Assembly (NCBI GenBank): GCA_028865845.1 | Contig: JAGWJK010000161.1 | Coordinates: 1 to 7,971 of the forward strand | Length of the DNA: 7,971 nucleotides | Direction of reading: 5' to 3' | Origin: Rhizobiaceae bacterium | GTDB lineage: Bacteria > Pseudomonadota > Alphaproteobacteria > Rhizobiales > Rhizobiaceae | Part shown: piece after piece, positions 1 to 5,790 of the stretch | Numbering within the stretch: the first letter of the stretch is position 1 | How the letters are laid out: each line of letters begins with the position of its first letter | The notes under the pieces: model-generated | What the model saw: only the letters and a program-made list of their open reading frames with translations | Database searches by the model: none | What the model was told of the DNA's origin: nothing | Translations under genes and position numbers: made by a program

Positions 1-85
1 CCTGCCCCAAAATCGAATCAATTTAAGGGCTTACGCATATGGGCGCAGAATTGCAGCCGGGACGATGCCTGGCAAGGGATGGCAG

Positions 86-2392
86 CTAGAGTCCCGCAGC
101 CAGCATGGTTGCGATCTGCCCCGCTCCGACAGGCCGGGAAAAATAGAAACCCTGGGCATCGTGGCAGCGGCTTTCCCGCAGGAACTCCAGCTGCTCGTCG
201 GTCTCGACGCCTTCGGCGACGACCGCCAGACGAAGCCTGCGGGCAAGCGAGATCACGGCGGAGGCAATGGCGACGGTTGTCTCATCCCGCGGCAACGCTT
301 CGACGAAGGAGCGATCCATTTTGAGACGGTCGAAGGGAAAGGTTTTCAGCGCCGCAAGGCTTGAATAGCCGGTGCCGAAATCGTCGATCGACAGCCGTAC
401 GCCGAGAGCCTTCAGCGCCTGCATGACGTGCAGGGCGCGCGGCACATCGTGCATCAGCGTGCTTTCCGTCAACTCCAACTCCAGCCATTGCGGATCGAGG
501 CCACTTGCCTCCAGCGCCTCGGCGACATGCGAGGCCAAAGCCGGATCGCTGAATTGCCGGGCAGAAACATTGACGGCAATGGTCATCGGCGGGAGGCCCA
601 TCGTCTGCCAGCGCTTGCCTTGCCGACAGGCTTCGTTGAGGACAAACAGGCCGAGCGGAATGATCAGCCCGCTTTCCTCGGCCAGTGGAATGAACTGTCC
701 GGGCGGCAGGGTGCCGTTGCGCGGATGGCGCCAGCGCACCAGCGCCTCGACGCCGACGACACGGCCGGACGCAACGTCGATCTGCGGCTGATATTCGAGA
801 AAGAACTGGTTGGAGCCGATGGCATTGCGCAGCTCCTCCTGCTCGCTGAGCGGCACGACCCCGGCGGCATCCGGCCCATGGCTGTGATATTGCATGCGGT
901 TCCGGCCGAATTCCTTGGCCTTGTACATGGCGGCGTCAGCGGCGGCGATCAGCTCTTCCGGCGTTTCGCCATCGGAAGGAAAGGCCGCAACGCCGATGCT
1001 GCTTGTGACGGAAACCTCGCTGCCGCCGATCGTTATCGGCTGCGCGATCATCTTCTGCAATTCGTGCAGCCGTCGCATGATTCCGGTATCGTGGCGCGAC
1101 TGATGGACGACGACCAGCAGGAATTCGTCGCCGCCGAGGCGCACGACCATGTCGGAAGCCCTGAGGCCATCGACCATGCGCGCGGTCAGCTCCTTCAGCA
1201 GCTCATCGCCGGCGCCATGACCGCGGCTGTCGTTGATCTGCTTGAAATTATCGAGATCGACATAGGCAACCGTGACCTTGCGACCATTGCGACGTGCCTT
1301 GAAAAGGATCTTCGCCATATTCTCCTTGAGAAAGGCGCGGTTCGGCAGGCCGGTCAGATCGTCATGATGGGCCATGAAATAGATGCGGTCTTCGGTGCGC
1401 TTTCGCTCAATGGCGATGCCGGCGATATGCGTTGCCATCGCGATCATTTCCAGCTCGCGCTGGGTCGGATCGCGCACCGTGCCGGAGTAGAGAGCGAAGG
1501 TGCCGAGCACATTGCCCTGCGATGTGGTGATCGGCGTCGACCAGCAGGACCGAAGGCCAAACTGACCGGCAGCCCCGCGAAAATCCTCCCACAGCGGATC
1601 CGTCTGCGTGTCGTTGACGAATATGGGTTTGCCGTGCCAGGCGGCCGTACCGCAGGAGCCGACCTTCGGACCAATGGCAATGCCATCGATCAGGCGGCTA
1701 TAGGCCGCCGGCAGATTGGGTGAGGCGCCATGGAAAAGACGGGTGCCTTCGTGATCGAGCAGCAGCACGGAACCCCTGATATCGGTGAGCTCGTTCTCGA
1801 CCATCAACACCAGCGCTTCGAGGATCATCTCCAGCGGTTCGCTCTTGGCGATCATTTCCAGCAGCTCGGCCTGGCTGCGACGCAATTGCTCCTGGCGTTT
1901 GCGCTCGGTGATGTCACGGGAGATGCCGATCAGGCCGATCACATCGCCGCTGTCGTTGCGCACGGGCATTTTCGAGGTCAGCCGATAAATCGGCTTGCCG
2001 TCGCTCGTGGAAAAGGCTGTTGTCTCCATATCGAGCCGCGGTTTGCCGGTGGCGATGATCTCCTGCTCGATGCGATAGAATTCCGTCGCCTGCCCCATTG
2101 GAAACAGATCGAAATCGGTCTTCCCGGCCAGTGCGCTCGCCCTGTCGAAGCCGAGGCTCCTTGCCGTTACGGCATTGGCAAAAACGAAGCGGCTCTGCCG
2201 ATCCTTGACATAAAGAAAGTCAGGCAGCTCGTGAACGATCGCCTTCAGGCGCAAATGCTCGATGCCCTCTGCCATGTGATGCGCATTTGCAGCCAGGAGC
2301 GCCTGCGAGGCGGTCAATAGCCGTTCGGTCTCGACATCGAGCGAACGCCCACTCTCGCTCGCGCGAGAGGGCTGAAGAGCCGGTTTATTCAT
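86..2392 (-). CDS. PAS-GAF-GGDEF-EAL cyclic-di-GMP turnover protein
   Basis: Predicted bifunctional enzyme that makes c-di-GMP from two GTP (GGDEF) and cleaves it to pGpG (EAL), in the cytoplasm. From the chosen start it is 768 aa: a short N-terminal helix, PAS at about 50-160, GAF at about 180-330, GGDEF at about 335-500 and EAL at about 515-765. I see no signal peptide or membrane segment. The GGDEF motif is intact at 420-424. An RxxD product-inhibition site (RASD, 411-414) sits exactly five residues before it. The EAL half keeps E549 of EAL, N608, E640, the DDFGTGYSS loop (D670, D671), K691, E727 and Q747, so both activities look possible. The PAS and GAF ligands cannot be told from sequence. 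The start at 2392 is preferred because AGGAG lies 10 nt upstream; the in-frame ATG at 2401 is only 1 nt from it. The gene is monocistronic as far as the window shows and diverges from the beta-helix gene. Domain calls are secure; which activity dominates in vivo is unknown. Confidence 0.95.
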   Translation of the reverse strand: MNKPALQPSRASESGRSLDVETERLLTASQALLAANAHHMAEGIEHLRLKAIVHELPDFLYVKDRQSRFVFANAVTARSLGFDRASALAGKTDFDLFPMGQATEFYRIEQEIIATGKPRLDMETTAFSTSDGKPIYRLTSKMPVRNDSGDVIGLIGISRDITERKRQEQLRRSQAELLEMIAKSEPLEMILEALVLMVENELTDIRGSVLLLDHEGTRLFHGASPNLPAAYSRLIDGIAIGPKVGSCGTAAWHGKPIFVNDTQTDPLWEDFRGAAGQFGLRSCWSTPITTSQGNVLGTFALYSGTVRDPTQRELEMIAMATHIAGIAIERKRTEDRIYFMAHHDDLTGLPNRAFLKENMAKILFKARRNGRKVTVAYVDLDNFKQINDSRGHGAGDELLKELTARMVDGLRASDMVVRLGGDEFLLVVVHQSRHDTGIMRRLHELQKMIAQPITIGGSEVSVTSSIGVAAFPSDGETPEELIAAADAAMYKAKEFGRNRMQYHSHGPDAAGVVPLSEQEELRNAIGSNQFFLEYQPQIDVASGRVVGVEALVRWRHPRNGTLPPGQFIPLAEESGLIIPLGLFVLNEACRQGKRWQTMGLPPMTIAVNVSARQFSDPALASHVAEALEASGLDPQWLELELTESTLMHDVPRALHVMQALKALGVRLSIDDFGTGYSSLAALKTFPFDRLKMDRSFVEALPRDETTVAIASAVISLARRLRLAVVAEGVETDEQLEFLRESRCHDAQGFYFSRPVGAGQIATMLAAGL

Positions 2393-2402
2393 GATGCGCA
2401 TT

Positions 2403-2407
2403 CTCCT
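2403..2407 (-). promoter_or_regulatory. Ribosome binding site that decides the start of the GGDEF-EAL gene
   Basis: The minus strand reads AGGAG here. It is 1 nt from the ATG ending at 2401 and 10 nt from the in-frame ATG ending at 2392. The first spacing is too short for normal initiation, so the downstream ATG is the better start, although 10 nt is slightly long. Confidence 0.5.
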
Positions 2408-2473
2408 AACCCGGCCGCGAGCACGGCCCTACTGAAATGTCACAACTGAAACGCGATCAGTATAGGTCGGGCT

Positions 2474-2493
2474 TCCTTCAAGCGGCTTAAGGA
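2474..2493. repeat. Short inverted repeat, possible operator
   Basis: TCCTT at 2474-2478 is the reverse complement of AAGGA at 2489-2493. The inner AAGC/GCTT also nearly match, giving an almost complete 20-base palindrome. It lies about 90 bases upstream of the GGDEF-EAL start and about 100 bases upstream of the sigma-54 type element. It could be a protein binding site for either gene, or chance; no known consensus was matched. Confidence 0.25.
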
Positions 2494-2594
2494 GATGGGT
2501 GAACGAAACCATAAAGTGCCGCATCGGAAATTAAGCAATGACCGCAGGCATCGAGGAACAGCACGTTTTCCGTACCAAATCGGCACAAAACCGG

Positions 2595-2610
2595 TGGCAC
2601 GTTTCCTGCC
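2595..2610 (+). promoter_or_regulatory. Candidate sigma-54 (RpoN) -24/-12 promoter for the beta-helix gene
   Basis: The sequence reads TGGCACG-TTTC-CTGCC. The known RpoN consensus is TGGCACG-N4-TTGCW. All seven -24 bases match, the spacing is exact and the invariant GC of the -12 box is present; the two mismatches are the first T and the last W. The predicted transcript start is near 2620, leaving a leader of roughly 105-110 nt before the start codon of the downstream gene. RpoN promoters need an AAA+ activator bound upstream. I found no perfect NifA (TGT-N10-ACA) or NtrC site; the closest is TGT-N10-ACG at 2438-2453. Confidence 0.5.
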
Positions 2611-2717
2611 TGTATAAAAAGACCATGGCCGCATCCGCGCTCGTTAAGACCTGTGGTGATGTGGCGACAATCTGGACGACGTACGAGCTTCCGCAACTGA
2701 TATCGGGCTCTGCGCAC

Positions 2718-2722
2718 AGGAG
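2718..2722 (+). promoter_or_regulatory. Ribosome binding site before a triple ATG
   Basis: AGGAG is followed by three consecutive in-frame ATG codons at 2726, 2729 and 2732, at spacings of 3, 6 and 9 nt. The middle one has the most usual spacing. The choice changes the protein by only one residue either way and does not affect the Tat signal. Confidence 0.6.
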
Positions 2723-2728
2723 ACGATG

Positions 2729-4102
2729 ATGATGAAGCGCCGCGCTTTCATGGCCTACATTGCCGCCACGGCGGCAACGGGTGTGGTGGCGCCGCGCGCT
2801 TTTGCGGCGCCCCTCGCCAAGATCGACAATGCCGAGATGCGTGGGCCGATCGACGCCATCGCCTTCAAGACGACGCCGGGCACCACCGACATGCGCAGCG
2901 GCAAGCTGCAGGCGATGATCGATAGCGCCGCTCGCGACAACGCGCCGGCGTTCCTGCCGCCCGGCAACTACGAGGTGTCGAACCTCACCCTGCCCGACAA
3001 TACCAGGATCATCGGCGTTCCCGGCGCCACGCGCCTGACCTACAGCGGCGAAGGCCACCTGATGGTGGCCGACAAGGCGCGGCGGATCGAGCTTTCCAAC
3101 CTCGTGCTCGACGGAGGCAATCGCTGGCTTGCCGACTATGCCGGCGGCCTCCTGCAGTTCAGCGGGGTCGACCAGGTGCTGATCGACAATTGCGATATAT
3201 CCGGTAGCCGTAAACATGCCCTGCAGCTCGAACGCTGCGGCGGCAGGATCGAGCGCAGCCGCATTTCCGGCGCGGCCGATGCCGGCCTCTACGCCGTGCA
3301 GTCGAGCAGCCTTACGATCAGCGGCAATACCGTCGAGGATTGCGGTAACGGCGGCATTCTGATCCATCGTTGGGACAAGGGCGAGGACGGCAGCATCATT
3401 ACCGGCAACCGCGTGTCGCGTATCGGCGCCAATGATGGCGGCACCGGGCAGAATGGCAACGGCATCAATGTGTTCCGCGCCGCCGGCGTACTGGTCTCCG
3501 GCAATCAGATTGCCGACTGCGCCTTTACCGCCGTGCGCGCCAATTCCGCTTCCAACGTGCAGATCTCCGGCAACCAGTGCCTGCGTTCCGGCGAGACGGC
3601 GATCTTCTGCGAATTCGAATTCGAGGGCGCGGTCGTCAACAACAATCTCATCGACGGCGCCGCCAATGGTATCGCCATTGCCAATTTCGACAAGGGTGGC
3701 CGGCTTGCAAGCGTCACCGACAATATCGTGCGCAACCTGGCACTGACCGGCCCCTACCCACAGGAAAGCGGCTTCGGCATCGGCATATCAGCCGAAGCTG
3801 ACACGCTGGTCGCCTCCAACGTCATCGAGAATGCACCGCTCTGGGGTATCAAGCTAGGCTGGGGACCCTACCTCCGCAATCTGGTCGCCACCGGCAACAT
3901 CGTCCGCCACACGCCGATCGGCTGCGTGGTGTCCGTCGTCGACGGAGCGGGAACTGCCGTCATATCTGACAATCTGTTTCAGGACGTGGAGAAGGGCGCA
4001 ATCATGGGCTTTCGCTGGGACAAGCCGGCGTCCGGCGATCTGACGACAACGGGAAGCAGCTCCTTTCCGCAACTGACGGTCGAGCGCAACAGGCTCGCCT
4101 GA
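2729..4102 (+). CDS. Tat-exported right-handed beta-helix repeat protein, function unknown
   Basis: This 457-aa protein begins with a twin-arginine signal: K-R-R-A-F-M at residues 3-8, a hydrophobic alanine-rich stretch, then an Ala-Phe-Ala cleavage site near residue 26. It should be exported already folded to the periplasm. Residues about 40-110 resemble the N-terminal cap of pectate-lyase-like beta-helix proteins, including an LPPGNY motif near 77-82. From about 118 to the end, some 12 rungs of 20-35 residues follow, many with a (I/V)xxN core (ISGN, ITGN, VSGN, ISGN, VTDN, VASN, ATGN, ISDN) that would stack asparagines in a ladder. I recall a rhizobial family of Tat-translocated beta-helix repeat proteins (TIGR03808) that this fits, but could not check it. 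Carbohydrate lyase, epimerase or hydrolase activity is possible; I recognise no catalytic motif. The gene appears to be transcribed alone, possibly from the sigma-54 type promoter upstream. Confidence 0.9.
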   Translation: MMKRRAFMAYIAATAATGVVAPRAFAAPLAKIDNAEMRGPIDAIAFKTTPGTTDMRSGKLQAMIDSAARDNAPAFLPPGNYEVSNLTLPDNTRIIGVPGATRLTYSGEGHLMVADKARRIELSNLVLDGGNRWLADYAGGLLQFSGVDQVLIDNCDISGSRKHALQLERCGGRIERSRISGAADAGLYAVQSSSLTISGNTVEDCGNGGILIHRWDKGEDGSIITGNRVSRIGANDGGTGQNGNGINVFRAAGVLVSGNQIADCAFTAVRANSASNVQISGNQCLRSGETAIFCEFEFEGAVVNNNLIDGAANGIAIANFDKGGRLASVTDNIVRNLALTGPYPQESGFGIGISAEADTLVASNVIENAPLWGIKLGWGPYLRNLVATGNIVRHTPIGCVVSVVDGAGTAVISDNLFQDVEKGAIMGFRWDKPASGDLTTTGSSSFPQLTVERNRLA

Positions 4103-4132
4103 GCGCGGACTGCGATTGCCGCTCGATGGGGT

Positions 4133-4918
4133 CTAACGACGCCAGCTCGGCTCGCGTCGTTCGAAGAATGCCGTGATGCCCTCGCGTGCCTCCTCTGTCT
4201 CCCACGCCTCCACCAATTGTTCGACGACGCGGTCGATCGTCTCTTCCGTGATCGGGGTGCCGAGCGATCGCGCCAGCGTCTTGGCCCGGGCAGCCGCCTC
4301 CGGCGACGCCGCAAGCAGATGCCTGATCTCGGATTCGATCGCTTCGTCCAGCGCATCCTCGGGAACCACGCGGGTCAGCATCCCGACCGCATGCGCATGC
4401 CAGGCATCGATAATCTTGCCGGAGATGAATAGCGGACGGGCGTTTGCCTCGCCGATGCGGGCGACCACATAGGGGCTGATGGTCGCAGGAATGATCCCCA
4501 GCCTCACCTCCGTCAGGCCGAAACGGGCAGTCGCCGCAGCAATCGCCATATCGCAGACGCTGAGCAGCCCGATGCCGCCGCCGAAGGCATTGCCCTGCAC
4601 GCGAGCAACCAGCGGCTTCGGCAATTCATTCAACGCTTTGAAAAGGTTGGCAAGTCTGCGCGCTTCGGTGACGCGCGCGGCGCGACCGGCATCGAACTGC
4701 GCCCGCATCCAGCCGAGATCTCCGCCGGCACAGAAGCTTTGGCCTTCGCCACGCAGCACAACGACGCGAACCGACCTGTTACGGCCGAGATCATGCGCTG
4801 CTTTCGTCAGTGCATCGATCATCTCGGCCGACAGCGCATTGTGCTTTTCCGCGCGCGTCAGGGTGAGATGTGCAACACCGCGCTCTTCCATCGCGATACG
4901 GATCGTTTGGGACGTCAT
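4133..4918 (-). CDS. liuC: Crotonase-family hydratase, probable methylglutaconyl-CoA hydratase
   Basis: Probably hydrates 3-methylglutaconyl-CoA to HMG-CoA in leucine breakdown. The 261-aa length is normal for a crotonase. The CoA-binding and oxyanion-hole segments are visible: FCAGGDL at 62-68 and AFGGG at 111-115. Aligned by spacing with rat enoyl-CoA hydratase, the second catalytic glutamate is kept (E137, for rat E164), but the first is glycine (G117, for rat E144). I recall the same change in bacterial LiuC-like proteins, so it may mark this subfamily rather than a defect. The start overlaps the stop of the lyase gene by 4 nt (ATGA), and AAGGAG lies 6 nt upstream. It is the last gene of the operon. 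The specific substrate is inferred from the neighbours; another enoyl-CoA substrate is possible. Confidence 0.85.
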   Translation of the reverse strand: MTSQTIRIAMEERGVAHLTLTRAEKHNALSAEMIDALTKAAHDLGRNRSVRVVVLRGEGQSFCAGGDLGWMRAQFDAGRAARVTEARRLANLFKALNELPKPLVARVQGNAFGGGIGLLSVCDMAIAAATARFGLTEVRLGIIPATISPYVVARIGEANARPLFISGKIIDAWHAHAVGMLTRVVPEDALDEAIESEIRHLLAASPEAAARAKTLARSLGTPITEETIDRVVEQLVEAWETEEAREGITAFFERREPSWRR

Positions 4919-5790
4919 GCGGTGCTCCTTAAATCACGAGCGAAGGCAGCGGCGCGCTCGAGCCTTTCGCTGTCGAGGCCGGTCTCGAAGCCGCGTGCCT
5001 TGAGAAAGCGGTCGACTGCCAGGGTATCGACATTGCCTTTGGCGCCGGGCGCAAACGGACAACCGCCAAGGCCACCGGTCGCGGCGTCGAAGACGCGCAA
5101 GCCCCGCTTCAGCGCGACGGCGATGTTCTCCAACGCCCGTCCCGATGTGTCGTGAAAATGCCCGGCCAGCCTGTCGGCCGGAAACTCGGCAAGCACGGCC
5201 TCCAGCATGCGATCGACAGCCTCCGGTTCCCCTTTGCCGATCGTGTCACCAAGGCTGATCTCATAACAGCCGAGCTCCGCGAGCTGTCTGACAACGGCGA
5301 CAACGCTTTCGGGCGGCACCGCACCGTCATAGGGACACTCGACCACGCAGCTGACATAGCCGCGCAGGGGAATGCCACGATCGCGGCTCGCGGCGGCAAC
5401 CGGCCGGAAACGCTCGATGCTTTCCGCGATGGAGCAATTGATGTTGCGCTGAGAAAACCCCTCCGACGCCGAGGCGAAGATCGCCACCTCGTCAGCGCGC
5501 GCTACAACCGCCGCTTCGAACCCCCTGAGGTTCGGAGTGAGCACCGCATAGCGAATGCCCGGCACACGCTTTATACCCGCCATGACTTCGGCGGCATCGG
5601 CCAGTTGCGGCACCCATTTCGGACTGACGAAACTGGTGACCTCGATACGCTCGAAGCCGCAATCGGAGAGCAGATCGACCAGCCTGATCTTGGCATCGGT
5701 ATCGATCAGCCGCTCTTCGTTCTGGAGCCCGTCGCGCGGCGCCATTTCGACGATGGTGACGTGCCTGGAAGCGTCTCTTGCTGAGGTCAT
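4915..5790 (-). CDS. liuE: Hydroxymethylglutaryl-CoA lyase
   Basis: Cleaves (S)-3-hydroxy-3-methylglutaryl-CoA to acetoacetate and acetyl-CoA, the last step of leucine degradation, as a cytoplasmic metal-dependent TIM-barrel enzyme. It is 291 aa, typical for bacterial forms. All residues known from the human enzyme are present at the expected spacing: R19 and D20 (human R41, D42), E50 (E72), metal ligands H211 and H213 (H233, H235), catalytic C244 (C266) in the GGLGGCPFAPGAKGN signature, and N253 (N275). A strong purine-rich ribosome site with tandem AGGAGG-like repeats lies within the end of the carboxylase alpha gene (about 5795-5803). The start codon overlaps the alpha-subunit stop as ATGA, and the 3' end overlaps the hydratase start in the same way. 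Confidence 0.97.
   Translation of the reverse strand: MTSARDASRHVTIVEMAPRDGLQNEERLIDTDAKIRLVDLLSDCGFERIEVTSFVSPKWVPQLADAAEVMAGIKRVPGIRYAVLTPNLRGFEAAVVARADEVAIFASASEGFSQRNINCSIAESIERFRPVAAASRDRGIPLRGYVSCVVECPYDGAVPPESVVAVVRQLAELGCYEISLGDTIGKGEPEAVDRMLEAVLAEFPADRLAGHFHDTSGRALENIAVALKRGLRVFDAATGGLGGCPFAPGAKGNVDTLAVDRFLKARGFETGLDSERLERAAAFARDLRSTA

Larger units (their letters stand above)
2393..2728. other. Divergent intergenic region between the c-di-GMP gene and the beta-helix gene
   Basis: About 330 bases separate the two divergent starts. The region is richer in A and T than the flanking genes. It holds a sigma-54 type element (2595-2610), a short inverted repeat (2474-2493), an imperfect direct repeat of GCACGTTTYCC (2561-2571 and 2597-2606), and the two ribosome binding sites. 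Two short plus-strand reading frames (2495-2617 and 2538-2729) are open, but neither has a convincing ribosome site or recognisable product. I found no good sigma-70 -35/-10 pair for the minus-strand gene. A TATACT on the minus strand near 2457-2462 lacks a well-placed -35 partner. Confidence 0.6.

Noticed and set aside
56..73. Hairpin GCCGGG-N6-CCTGGC downstream of the GGDEF-EAL stop
   Set aside because: On the minus strand, where it would act, one central pair becomes an A-C mismatch, and no U-tract follows.
428..1723. Long plus-strand open frame (431 aa) inside the GGDEF-EAL gene
   Set aside because: It is antisense to a gene with intact, well-positioned domain motifs. Its product is low-complexity, rich in R, A, G and H, and matches nothing, as expected from GC-rich codon mirroring.
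2495..2617. 40-aa plus-strand frame preceded by AAGGAG
   Set aside because: AAGGAG directly abuts the ATG with no spacer, so initiation is unlikely. The Arg- and His-rich peptide matches nothing, and the AAGGA is part of the inverted repeat at 2474-2493.
2538..2729. 63-aa plus-strand frame whose TGA overlaps the first ATG of the beta-helix gene
   Set aside because: The ATGA overlap is suggestive of coupling, but there is no good ribosome site at 2538, the peptide is unrecognisable, third-position GC is only moderate, and the frame covers the RpoN-like promoter, which would place its start upstream of the transcript.
2531..3367. Minus-strand open frame (278 aa) opposite the start of the beta-helix gene
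   Set aside because: It mirrors the coding frame of the beta-helix protein and runs through the intergenic region. The product shows no family features.
4101..4124. Possible bidirectional terminator between the convergent stops (GAG/CTC and CGG/CCG arms)
   Set aside because: The stem is only six pairs with a two-base bulge and a ten-base loop, and no T-run follows on either strand.
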